A stretch of 64,000 bases of DNA from UBA6109 sp035366835. GTDB lineage: Bacteria; Desulfobacterota; Syntrophia; Syntrophales; UBA6109. The notes under the pieces are model-generated. The model was given only the letters and a program-made list of their open reading frames with translations. It was not told the DNA's origin and ran no database searches. The position numbers and the translations under genes are program-made. Where the stretch lies: positions 49,285 to 113,284 of the forward strand of contig DAOSIS010000008.1 of NCBI GenBank assembly GCA_035366835.1. Reading direction: 5' to 3'. Positions 31,585 to 39,949 of this stretch are shown piece by piece; position 1 is the stretch's first letter, and the number at the start of each line of letters is the position of its first letter.

Positions 31585-33015
31585 CTACTGGAGCAGCGAC
31601 AGGATGAGCTGCGGGGCCTGGTTGGCCTGCGCCAGCATCGCCATGCCGGCCTGCATCAGGATCTGGTTCTTGGTGAAGGTTGTCATTTCCGACGCCATGT
31701 CGACGTCGCGGATCACCGACTCCGCAGCCGCCGTATTCTCGATCGACGTTGCGAGGTTCGCCGCAGCGTAGGACAGCCGGTTCATGGAGGCGCCGATGTC
31801 GGCTCGGCGGGAGGCCAGCGTGCTGATGGCGCTGTCCACCAGGTCGAGCATGCCCTGGGCTTCCGTCGCGGTATCGAGGTAGTCGAAGCTCAGCCCCAGG
31901 CCGCTCGCCGAAGAACCGACGACGTTGCCGACGCTCAGGGAGATGCGGTTGTTGCTGTCGTTGTTCGCCCCGATCTGGAAGGTGGACCCGCTGCCCGTGG
32001 AGCTGACCACGAAGCTGATGCCCTCGAGGTCGTTCTCGGTGTAGTTGGTGCCCAGGTTGAAGGAGATGCCCAGCGCGTCGAAGTTCAACGCCGCGGCCGT
32101 GCCCGGCGTGATGTCGGAGATCGTCTGCGACACCGTCCCGTTGCCGAGCGTGACGGAGCCGTCCGCCGCCGCCGCAAAGGTCCACGTGCCCGTTGCCGCT
32201 CCCGCGACATTCAGGCCGGTGACGCCGGTATCCTTGACGACGAGCTGAGCCGCACTCCACGCATCGTCGCTGACGGAGCAATTGACCGTCAAGGTGATGC
32301 CCAGGTTTGCGAAGTTCAGCGTCATCGCGCTGGAGCACCCGTCGATCGAGGCCGTCATGGTGATTTCTTCCCTGACGGAGCCGTTGTAGATGGCGACGTG
32401 CGTTGCATCGGAAGAACTGAACGTCCAGGTGCCGGCGGTCAGCGTCGAGGGCAGCGTACTGACCGTGAGACCCATCGCCGTCATACCTGCCACGGTTCCG
32501 CTGACTGCGCAGTACACGAAGGCCATGTCGCCATAGACCTTGATGTTCGCATCGCCGCCCGTATAGCTGGCTGCCGTCTTGGCGGCCCCGAAGGTGCCAT
32601 CCAGGAGGTTCGTGCTGCCGTACTTGGTCGCGTTGGCGATCCGGTCGATTTCGGAGATCAGCGCGTTTCCTTCCGCGTTCAGTTTGACGCGCTCGCTGGT
32701 TCCGACGTTGGCCGAAGAGGCCTGGGTGGCCAGTTCCTTCAACCGGGTCAGCATGTTTTCGATCTGTTCCATACCGCCTTCGGCCACCTGCAACAGCGCA
32801 TTCGCTTCCGAGGTGTTGCGCGAAGCAACCTTGAAGCTCGCGATGTTGGCGCGGAAACCCGAAGAAATGGCCAAGCCCGCCGCATCGTCGGCGGCCTTGT
32901 TGATCCGGTAACCGGACGAGAGCCTCTCCAGTGACTTGGACATGCCGGAGTCGGAGATGCTCAACTGACGATGCGCATTCATTGCCGCGATGTTGTTCTG
33001 AATTCGAAGACCCAT
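31585..33015 (-). CDS. fliC: Flagellin FliC
   Basis: 476 residues with typical flagellin ends: MGLRIQNNIAAMNAHRQLSI and LERLSSGYRINKAADDAAGL at the N-terminus; RADIGASMNRLSYAAANLAT and FTKNQILMQAGMAMLAQANQ at the C-terminus. The variable centre (about 150-350) is rich in Ser/Thr/Ala and Gly, suitable for O-glycosylation by the nonulosonate operon next door. Two segments of it (about 190-245 and 270-321) resemble each other: both have a GTWTF strand, an N-G-S/T-V turn and a LNF..LGI strand. It is the only flagellin in the window. AAGGAGG lies 10 bases before ATG inside a possible CsrA hairpin; a sigma-28 promoter and terminator bracket the gene. Confidence 0.97.
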   Translation of the reverse strand: MGLRIQNNIAAMNAHRQLSISDSGMSKSLERLSSGYRINKAADDAAGLAISSGFRANIASFKVASRNTSEANALLQVAEGGMEQIENMLTRLKELATQASSANVGTSERVKLNAEGNALISEIDRIANATKYGSTNLLDGTFGAAKTAASYTGGDANIKVYGDMAFVYCAVSGTVAGMTAMGLTVSTLPSTLTAGTWTFSSSDATHVAIYNGSVREEITMTASIDGCSSAMTLNFANLGITLTVNCSVSDDAWSAAQLVVKDTGVTGLNVAGAATGTWTFAAAADGSVTLGNGTVSQTISDITPGTAAALNFDALGISFNLGTNYTENDLEGISFVVSSTGSGSTFQIGANNDSNNRISLSVGNVVGSSASGLGLSFDYLDTATEAQGMLDLVDSAISTLASRRADIGASMNRLSYAAANLATSIENTAAAESVIRDVDMASEMTTFTKNQILMQAGMAMLAQANQAPQLILSLLQ

Positions 33016-33022
33016 ACCCTTT

Positions 33023-33036
33023 CATCCTCCTTGATG
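33023..33036 (-). promoter_or_regulatory. Possible CsrA-binding hairpin over the fliC ribosome binding site
   Basis: The fliC leader RNA reads CAUC-AAGGAG-GAUG just before the start codon: a 4-bp stem with a hexaloop that contains GGA and the Shine-Dalgarno sequence. This is the form preferred by CsrA. The leader is about 160 bases and has further GGA motifs (CAGGAAAGGAGGGAAACG). With csrA-fliW close by, translational control of flagellin is likely. Binding itself is inferred. Confidence 0.6.
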
Positions 33037-33183
33037 TATTTCCCGTCGCCTGTCCGGCGCTCCGGGTTTTTCCGGCTTCCTTGCCGGTTCTGTCTTCCGG
33101 ATCCCCAGGGACCCGGACCCTTGGTCGGCGTTTCCCTCCTTTCCTGCGAAGTCTGGATGGCACGCGAACCGCGTCCGGAAGAA

Positions 33184-33211
33184 GTATCGGAATAACGGGA
33201 ATTGAACTTTA
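33184..33211 (-). promoter_or_regulatory. Sigma-28 promoter for fliC
   Basis: On the - strand: TAAAGTTC, 12 bases, TCCGATAC. Transcription would begin near 33177, leaving a 162-base leader. The -35 element directly abuts repeat copy 4. The stretch 33016-33401 between fliC and the glycosylation operon holds only this promoter, the leader and the repeat. Confidence 0.87.
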
Positions 33212-33330
33212 GCAGCGCCGGTCGAGGCGGTCCCCGGGTTCCCTTCATCCCCCGCTGTTCGACGTACAACCGGTACGCCTCGCAGATCAGGTTTCAGGGG
33301 TCTTGCATACAGGCCATCCTGAGCAGCCTG
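33212..33330. repeat. Inverted-end intergenic element, copy 4 (core type B, degenerate)
   Basis: The centre (TTCCCTTCATCC, then GACGTACAACCGGTACGCCTC) matches copy 2, and the 3' end (TCTTGCATACAGGCCATCCTGAGCAGCCTG region) follows the shared GCCTTGCATCCAGGCATTTTTGAACAGCCT pattern with several changes. The left inverted end is no longer clear. It lies between the fliC promoter and the end of the - strand glycosylation operon, whose last gene stops at 33402. I see no terminator with a T-run for that operon. Confidence 0.65.
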
Positions 33331-33401
33331 CAGATCAAGGCGTTTCGACAATCGCCGGGGGGTTGCTCCCGGCCTGCTCGGGGAATGCGATCGCGGAAGT
33401 T

Positions 33402-34961
33402 CTAGGGGATGGAAGGTCTGCCGATTCCGTTCTCCAGGGCTTCCCTCAGCGGCCGGAAACCGGAGCGGACGAGATCGGCGAGGGCGACGGGGTCACCCGC
33501 CGAGAGGGCCGACGAGGCCTGTTCGAAGAGCTGGGGGAGGGCGTTCATGACGATCCGCGCGCCGTCGGACGAGCCTTCTACCGGACCGCCGGGTGCGAGC
33601 AATTGCCGCCAGACCTCCAGGTAGCCGGCAAAGGCGTCTTCCCACGAGCGTTCATGGAGACAGAGGGACTCGCGTAGCCGGGACTCGTTTTCTTCCAGGA
33701 GCCGGAAATCCCCCGCCGGTCCGTCAGTCCGGCGGAGCGCCCGGTTTTCCCGGGAAGGGAAGAGCAGGGCAGGATCGTCCGTCCCGACCGCGTTGAAATC
33801 GTTCAGGGTCATCTCCGCGCCGTCGTCAACGCGGCTGACGAGAAGACGGACGATGCGATCGTCCCATCGGCCGGCGCACCCGCCGCCCCGCGACAGCGAT
33901 TCCCGGATGTCCCAGGCACGGCAGACGTGCTCGGGCCGGATGGCCTTCCGGCATCCCTGACCGTTCCGGCACGATGAAGGATCGAGGCAGGGGGCGCAGG
34001 GGAGGTCGGCGAAGAGAACGAAATTTCCCGTTCCGTACGGTGCCGTCTCCCAAGGGTAGGCCGTGCCGAAAAAGAGGCCGATCACCGGCGTACCGACGGC
34101 CGCAGCCATATGGGCCGTGCCGGTATCGCCGCTGATGAGGACTTCGCAGCGCCTCAACACGGCGCCTAAGGTCTTCAGGCTTGTCCTGCCGACGAGATCG
34201 ACGATCCGGCCGGAGAGGGAGCCGCAGCCGGTCAGGATGCGTTCCGCAAGTTCCCGCTCGTCCGGGCTGCCCAGGAGGACCACCGGCCTCCCTCTGGAAT
34301 CGGCCAAATGGCGGATCGCGCCGAGGAAGTTGTCGGTTCCCCAGCAGCGGAATGACCGGGCGGCGCCGAGCTGCACGGCGACGGGAGGAAGCGCTCCGCG
34401 CACGGAAGCCAGCAGGCGGTCCCCTTCGCGGACGTCCGGCGGCGGAACGTGCAGGTACATCCGGCCGCTCCCCGGCGGTGCGCCGGCGATGCGGAGAGAC
34501 CAGTCGGCCAGGTTCCTCCGATTCCGCCGGCGGTCCGCGCGGACAGCGGAAAAAAGCTCGGCGGAGGGACCGTCGGCGAAAAAGTGCCCGCGTCCCGGTG
34601 CGTAGCTGCCTCCCCTTGTTTCCGGCGCCCCGCAGAGGTGCGCCAGGATCCCGCCGGCTTCGTATTGGCGGTTGATGACCATGTCGAAGCGCTCCGCCTG
34701 CAGCCTTTCGGCGATTTCGTAGATTTCGTGGCGGACCGCCGTCTGCGCTTCCGGACCCGCTTTCAGGAGGCGGCGATATCTTTTTTCCGCGAAGGGAACG
34801 ATCTCGTCGACGCGGGGATGTCCCCGCAGCAGATCCGTGAGGTCCTCCGATGTCAGAAACGTGATCTTCGCATCGGGATGCGTCTTCCCGATCCCTTCCA
34901 GCATGGGTGTGAGCTGAAGAACGTCTCCGAGCCGGTGGGTGCGTATCACGAGGATCTTCAC
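33402..34961 (-). CDS. Glycosyltransferase family 9 (heptosyltransferase-like)
   Basis: 519 residues. The first 350 fit GT9: MKILVIRTHRLGDVLQLTPM, AVQLGAARSFRCW, GSPDERELAERIL, then CEVLISGDTGTAHMAAAVGT and PVIGLFFGTAYPWETAPYG. Heptosyltransferases move ADP- or nucleotide-activated sugars; here, last in the flagellin glycosylation operon, the target could be a flagellin glycan. Residues about 320-360 contain a Cys cluster (CAPCLDPSSCRNGQGC). The C-terminal 150 residues are a helical extension I do not recognise. The start overlaps the previous gene as ATGA. Confidence 0.8.
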   Translation of the reverse strand: MKILVIRTHRLGDVLQLTPMLEGIGKTHPDAKITFLTSEDLTDLLRGHPRVDEIVPFAEKRYRRLLKAGPEAQTAVRHEIYEIAERLQAERFDMVINRQYEAGGILAHLCGAPETRGGSYAPGRGHFFADGPSAELFSAVRADRRRNRRNLADWSLRIAGAPPGSGRMYLHVPPPDVREGDRLLASVRGALPPVAVQLGAARSFRCWGTDNFLGAIRHLADSRGRPVVLLGSPDERELAERILTGCGSLSGRIVDLVGRTSLKTLGAVLRRCEVLISGDTGTAHMAAAVGTPVIGLFFGTAYPWETAPYGTGNFVLFADLPCAPCLDPSSCRNGQGCRKAIRPEHVCRAWDIRESLSRGGGCAGRWDDRIVRLLVSRVDDGAEMTLNDFNAVGTDDPALLFPSRENRALRRTDGPAGDFRLLEENESRLRESLCLHERSWEDAFAGYLEVWRQLLAPGGPVEGSSDGARIVMNALPQLFEQASSALSAGDPVALADLVRSGFRPLREALENGIGRPSIP

Positions 34962-35590
34962 GCGAGCATTTCCTCGATCAGCAGATCGACGGAACGCGCC
35001 CTTGCGCGCGCCCCGGTCCCGCCGGCGTCATCTCCGCCCGCGGAGCGGATTTCGTAGAGCCGCCGCTGGAGGACGCCGGTGACGGCGCCGTACAGGGCAG
35101 GTTCCACGGCCGGCGCCGACGGGGTGATGTGCAGAGAAAACTCGCCGGCAAGCCCGGACAGGAGGGGATTGCACAGATCCCGCTGATCCCGTCCCGCGAC
35201 CAGTCGGCAGGGCCGGTCTCTCAGGAGTCGAACGAAGGCAGGTATCGCAGCAGCGGCGCGAAGCAGTTGCGGGTCGGACTCCACCAGCCAGAACGCCGTG
35301 ATGCCGGGATGGCGTCCGGCGAGCGCGCAGGCGCAATAGCCCAGTCCCGCGCCGATCACGACTGCCGTATTCCGGACCCTCCGCTGCCAGCCGGTCCATT
35401 CTTCCGCTTCCGCGACCGGGTCGATTCGGCTGTGCAGGAGGCGTTCGCCGCCGTCGCGTTCGACCCTCGCGGCCGTGAGGTCCCCGGAGGCGGCTCGAAA
35501 GAGACGCACCACCGGGAGGCCGGCCGGTTCGGGAAGGCCCTGCCGTCGCAAGTCGCCCGGTACTGTTGCGGCGGATCCTTCACGCGGCAC
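34958..35590 (-). CDS. Stand-alone Maf-N-like protein
   Basis: 210 residues from GTG 35590, supported by GCAGGAGCTGCAAA and an 11-base overlap with the maf stop. The core (RNTAVVIGAGLGYCACALAG, then FWLVESDPQLLRAAAAI) is like the N-terminal nucleotide-binding-type segment of the adjacent Maf protein (VFLGLGLGYHLHLF, LVFEENRDFLRLA), but the catalytic DUF115 part is missing. It may be a partner or regulator of Maf, or a remnant of a duplication. The frame is intact. The function is not known. Confidence 0.6.
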   Translation of the reverse strand: MPREGSAATVPGDLRRQGLPEPAGLPVVRLFRAASGDLTAARVERDGGERLLHSRIDPVAEAEEWTGWQRRVRNTAVVIGAGLGYCACALAGRHPGITAFWLVESDPQLLRAAAAIPAFVRLLRDRPCRLVAGRDQRDLCNPLLSGLAGEFSLHITPSAPAVEPALYGAVTGVLQRRLYEIRSAGGDDAGGTGARARARSVDLLIEEMLA

Positions 35591-37502
35591 TTTGCAGCTC
35601 CTGCAGGTCTTTGATGACAGAGGCCCGTCCCTTGGCAAGGGCTTCCATGGTGGAGACGAAGAGTTGTCCCGTCACGCCGAGCCACTCGCGGACCATGAGC
35701 ACCTGCGCGGCGGCGCGGCAGTCCCCGTCGGTGTAAAGATCAGGCAGGAAATTGAATTTGTTGGAGAACCAGATGCCGTGCGGCTGGAGGGTGTGCAGCA
35801 TGATGTCGTTGACATCCTGATCCCGGAGAAACTCGTTCAGGATGACCAGAAATCTCTCGATCACGTCGTCGACGATCTTCCGGTCGAGGGGTGCGCCGGA
35901 ATTTATGAACGGAACAATCTGGTCCCGCTGCACGGCCCTTGCCGTTGCCAGCAGCTCCTGAAATCGAACCGTCAGTGCGTCCAGTGCCGCATGGGTGTGA
36001 TCGATCCGTTTCAGAAGGGCCTCGTAGTCCTCCCGTGCATTCAACTGATCGCGAAAACCCGCCAGGGCCTTCTTGATGATCGACAGGGGGTGCCGGTCTT
36101 CACGGCAGTAACCGTCGATCGCCTCCTGAAACGTCATGATGCGGGCCCCGCGGATCCTGGCGCCGCCTTCCGTCGCATTGATCGTGATCCCGGAATTGGC
36201 CCGGATGTCCTCTTCGTAGGATCCCCGAAAGATGTCCCATGCCCTGGAGGTCTTGATCGGCTTCCCGTCGTTGCCCTCCACTTCGAGGACTTTTTCGTGA
36301 TAGTTCTCGTCGCGTTCGCCGAAGGGCATGTCCTTCACGTGCGTATCGCCGTCCGCGGCAAAGGCGAGATCCTGTCCGATCATGATGATGGGGTCGCATC
36401 CGAGCGCGTGGGCGACCTTGTAGGCCATGTTGCCGACACAGGGGCCGATGGCCAGGGCGCCTTTGTCGAGATGGAGCCAGTTGAAATGGGAAAAGGTCCG
36501 GTGGACGATGATCTTTTCGCCCCGGAAGCTGTCGAACGACTGCGGCCGGATCAGGGGGCAGATGGCAAGATAGATGTCTTCGAAGTCCGGGACGCCGTCA
36601 AAGAAGTATTCCGTGCCGTCCGTCCTCTCCAGGCTCACGACAAGGTGCGGCCGGATGTTGCGCTTCATGAGAGGCTTGAAACTCGCGTCGCAGCAGATGA
36701 TCAGGGCCTTCTCCCGGACCTTCTGAATCAGGTGGATGTTCTTGTTCAGGGAGGGGCCGGCGCCGACGGTCACGGCGGGCAGGCCTTGAAACCGTCCGAA
36801 AAGACGGTTGATGCCCGGATTGTTGACGATGTGCCGGATGTTCATGAGGAGGTTGTCCATCCCGATGAACGAATCGATGGGATCGTTTCCCGCCATGATC
36901 ATGGTCTGCGAGAAGGCGCGTTTTGTGACGTCGAGCGCCCGGCGGTAATAATCGGGGTTCCTCCGCACATGGGGGGCCAGGGGGATGACTTTGGTGGACT
37001 TCATGAAATTGAAGACCCCCTTGTCCATGACGACGTCCTGCCGCAGGGTCAGATAGGCTTCTTCGATGTCTTCGCCGACGAAGAACTGGACATCCGGATG
37101 CAGGAAGATTTCGGAGAGATCGATCGTCTCCACGGCAAGCCTCAGGAAATCGCGATTCTCCTCAAACACCAGGATTTTTTTCGTTCCCAGCCGTTCCGCG
37201 AAATTTCTCGTGAACAGGTGGAGGTGATACCCGAGACCGAGACCGAGAAAGACGGCGATGGGCACGAAGTTCATCTTCAGCGCCTTGAGATGGGCCAGGG
37301 AAGCGCCCCACGGATCTTCCGGATCGTAGAGCATCTGGAAACGGTGGTCGTCGGCGACAAGAAGATTGGGTTGCCCGTTCCGGGCACGGACAAACCGATA
37401 TTTCCCGGCGTCCGGACGGAGATCCTTCACCCGTTCGGCCAGACGGGGATAGCGCTTCTGCAGCGCATTCATGTTCCTGGCAAAGAGTGCCGTTTGCGGC
37501 AT
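35580..37502 (-). CDS. maf: Motility accessory factor Maf (flagellin nonulosonate transferase, DUF115)
   Basis: 640 residues from ATG 37502, which has AAAGGAG at 7 bases; GTG 37529 is a weaker alternative. An N-terminal segment VFLGLGLGYHLHLFTRNFAE (about 83-102) precedes the DUF115 core: PAVTVGAGPSLNKNIHLIQK, ALIICCDASFKPL, KDMPFGERDENYHEK. Maf proteins transfer pseudaminic or legionaminic acid to flagellin Ser/Thr in the cytoplasm. Its place in the operon after the sugar synthesis genes and next to fliC fits that role. The length is normal. Confidence 0.88.
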   Translation of the reverse strand: MPQTALFARNMNALQKRYPRLAERVKDLRPDAGKYRFVRARNGQPNLLVADDHRFQMLYDPEDPWGASLAHLKALKMNFVPIAVFLGLGLGYHLHLFTRNFAERLGTKKILVFEENRDFLRLAVETIDLSEIFLHPDVQFFVGEDIEEAYLTLRQDVVMDKGVFNFMKSTKVIPLAPHVRRNPDYYRRALDVTKRAFSQTMIMAGNDPIDSFIGMDNLLMNIRHIVNNPGINRLFGRFQGLPAVTVGAGPSLNKNIHLIQKVREKALIICCDASFKPLMKRNIRPHLVVSLERTDGTEYFFDGVPDFEDIYLAICPLIRPQSFDSFRGEKIIVHRTFSHFNWLHLDKGALAIGPCVGNMAYKVAHALGCDPIIMIGQDLAFAADGDTHVKDMPFGERDENYHEKVLEVEGNDGKPIKTSRAWDIFRGSYEEDIRANSGITINATEGGARIRGARIMTFQEAIDGYCREDRHPLSIIKKALAGFRDQLNAREDYEALLKRIDHTHAALDALTVRFQELLATARAVQRDQIVPFINSGAPLDRKIVDDVIERFLVILNEFLRDQDVNDIMLHTLQPHGIWFSNKFNFLPDLYTDGDCRAAAQVLMVREWLGVTGQLFVSTMEALAKGRASVIKDLQELQSAA

Positions 37503-37522
37503 GAAGAGACTCCTTTCTCGTT

Positions 37523-39949
37523 TCAGCACGGCTGGATTGCCGGTGCCGGGGACGGAGGCGCGACCGTCGGGTCCTGGGGATGGACGATCATTTCAGCCAC
37601 TTTCTGAAGGAGGCTGCATTCCCGGCGTTTTCCCGTCTCGAGAAAATGACGGCTGATTTCGATCAGACGCAGCGCCAGCCCGGAAAAATCGGACAGGGAC
37701 GGCGTCCCGGGAACGCCTGCCGCGGCCCCGACGTCCTCGACGGCGCGGGCTACGCCTTCCCAATGGCCGGCTTTGGCCAGCGCGTAAATCCCGCCGATCT
37801 TGTAGCGCAGATTCCAGGGATCGAGATCCCGGGCGTCGGCGATGCGGCAAACGCCGTTTTCCAGGTCGCCCGTCTCCAGAAGGGAGAGACCGTCCAGGAA
37901 CCGCGCGCGTGCGGACTGCTGACGGTCCCGGCCCAACTCCTCCGCCTCGAGAAGAGGTTCCAGGAGGGAAACGACATCCCCGTGGCGGCATTGGGCCGTC
38001 CGATAGTCGGCGGCGGCCACCTGCAGCTCCACGGAGGAGGGGAATCGGTCCAGCATCCGCTGCAGGAAAAAATCCAGGCCGGCGACTTCATAAAGGGCGT
38101 AAAGACTGACGATTCTTGCGGCGAATTTCACGTCCTCGAGATTGCAGCGCTCGAGCCACGGCAGGGCAGAGGCAAGATCGCCGGCAGCAAGGAAATGCAC
38201 GAATCCCTTCCAGGCGATATCCAGGACGTCGGTGAAGGAAAACGCGGCGCGCACGGCGGCGTCTTTCCGCCGCTCCCGGCGCGGGCGGTCCTGCCGCGCA
38301 TGCGTGACCTTGAAGACGTCGTTCCACTTGACCTCGATGCCGAGGTCCGCCAGCGACCGTTCCGCGGTTTCGAATGCGGGGGATTCGAAGAAGACGTTCC
38401 TTTGCGCAGGAAAGATGCGGACCGGACAATCCGCCTGCGTCTGCTTCGGGAGGTGAAGCATGACGAGCATCTCCTCTTCCGGCTCTTCCGCCTCGATCCT
38501 GGTGCGGAATGCCAGATGTCGCTCGCGAGGCAGGATTTGCTTGAACAGGGCGAACTTGAGGCGCTCCCGGGAATCGATGAACTCGTCTGCATCCAGGCAG
38601 AGGATGTAATCTCCCGTTGCCTCGCGGAGGCCGGCATTGCGGGCCCCTGCAAAGTCGTCTTGCCAGGGAGAGCCGATCACCCGGCACCCGGACGCGGCGG
38701 CGATGTCCCGCGTACCGTCTTTGGACCCCGTATCGACGAGGATCACTTCGTCGGCGATCCCCGCGACCGATTGCAGGGTTCGGGGAAGCGTATTTTCCTC
38801 GTCGCGGGCGATGATGCAGACGGAAAGCCTTGCCGCTCGCCAGCCGGGACTCGTGACGACGGCCAGAAGCCGGTGATCGAAGGGGTTGTACTGCAGGGAT
38901 TGGGAACGTTCCAGGACCTCGACGGCCTCTTCTCTCCGGCCTTGCAGCAGGTAGGCCTTGCCCAGAAACGACAGGACTTCGGCGCGGGCGTCCCGATGCT
39001 CCGAGGAGAGGTATCGGAGATAGCACCGGACCGCCTCGTCCATTTCCAGCAGATGGGCATAGAGAAATCCTGCGATGCGATACGGTACCGGAGAGTCGAA
39101 GAATCCCCAGCTCTTTTCCCATCGCTGGAAGAATTCGACGGCTTCGCGGAATCGCCCGAATTTCGCCAGGTAGTGGAGCATGGTGAGGTACATTCGCTCG
39201 CTCCCGAAACCCTTTTCCAGTCCCCGGTAATACCGCGGCACGTCCTCCATGGTCAGGACGCTGAAGATGAGGAATCTGTCGCTGAACTCCTCCAGCTTGT
39301 CTCCGTCCGTCGTGTCGCAGGACAACTCGCCCCTGAGAAACTTCATTTCCGTTTCCTTGCGGTCCTTCGTCTCGTCGCCCTTTCGGTCGGGGGTGGAGAC
39401 GGAGGAAACATCGATTTCCCGAAGGACGTTGCTTTCGAAGGGAAAGCAATCGTCCCCGGAGCGCGTCATCATCAGCTTGAGCAGACGGCGGAAGAGCGAC
39501 CTGCGGACGAGGCGGATTTCTATCACCGGCAGGGAGACGCCGGGACTGTCCGTTTCCAGTTCCTCACGTTGCCTGATCCACTGGAATTCCCTCATCCCTT
39601 CCTTCGGCACCTCTTCCCGAATCACGAGGCTGAAGCCCCGGGCGCGTTGATCGGCGAGACAGGAATCGGCGGAGAAGTTCGGGGCCACTGACACGGTTTC
39701 CTCCGGGCGGAGGAAAAGCACCCAGGGGGTCCGGCAGTCCTCTTCCGCCTTTGCGAGAAATTCGGGGGTAGGCCGCGCTTCGGCCATGACCGGTATCCCC
39801 CGTGATCCGGCAACGGCCGTGCTGCCGTCGCTCGAATCCATGTCCAGGTACCGGATGTCCCGTGCAAGCTTCCGGCAGCTTTCAATGCAGGCCGGAAGGC
39901 TGTCGCCGCGATCTTTCCCGACAATCCAGATGCTCAACGCGTCCGTCAT
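37523..39949 (-). CDS. Large glycosyltransferase (GT2) with TPR regions
   Basis: 808 residues. A GT2 domain lies in the middle (from about 375): LSVCIIARDEENTLPRTLQS, EVILVDTGSKDGTRDIAA, NAGLREATGDYILCLDADEF, with the DxD-type motif DAD. The first 100 residues (ALSIWIVGKDRGDSLPACIE, LDMDSSDGST) look like a second, degenerate GT2 start. The regions about 260-370 and 600-790 have TPR-like helical pairs. It may extend the flagellin glycan with the TPRs as a protein-docking surface, as in other flagellin glycosyltransferases. The start ATG 39949 overlaps the GNAT gene as ATGA. Confidence 0.8.
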   Translation of the reverse strand: MTDALSIWIVGKDRGDSLPACIESCRKLARDIRYLDMDSSDGSTAVAGSRGIPVMAEARPTPEFLAKAEEDCRTPWVLFLRPEETVSVAPNFSADSCLADQRARGFSLVIREEVPKEGMREFQWIRQREELETDSPGVSLPVIEIRLVRRSLFRRLLKLMMTRSGDDCFPFESNVLREIDVSSVSTPDRKGDETKDRKETEMKFLRGELSCDTTDGDKLEEFSDRFLIFSVLTMEDVPRYYRGLEKGFGSERMYLTMLHYLAKFGRFREAVEFFQRWEKSWGFFDSPVPYRIAGFLYAHLLEMDEAVRCYLRYLSSEHRDARAEVLSFLGKAYLLQGRREEAVEVLERSQSLQYNPFDHRLLAVVTSPGWRAARLSVCIIARDEENTLPRTLQSVAGIADEVILVDTGSKDGTRDIAAASGCRVIGSPWQDDFAGARNAGLREATGDYILCLDADEFIDSRERLKFALFKQILPRERHLAFRTRIEAEEPEEEMLVMLHLPKQTQADCPVRIFPAQRNVFFESPAFETAERSLADLGIEVKWNDVFKVTHARQDRPRRERRKDAAVRAAFSFTDVLDIAWKGFVHFLAAGDLASALPWLERCNLEDVKFAARIVSLYALYEVAGLDFFLQRMLDRFPSSVELQVAAADYRTAQCRHGDVVSLLEPLLEAEELGRDRQQSARARFLDGLSLLETGDLENGVCRIADARDLDPWNLRYKIGGIYALAKAGHWEGVARAVEDVGAAAGVPGTPSLSDFSGLALRLIEISRHFLETGKRRECSLLQKVAEMIVHPQDPTVAPPSPAPAIQPC

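Noticed and set aside
35475..37607. A 710-codon + strand open frame opposite maf
   Set aside because: Shadow of the maf gene; composition is His/Asp/Arg-rich as expected for an antisense GC-rich frame.
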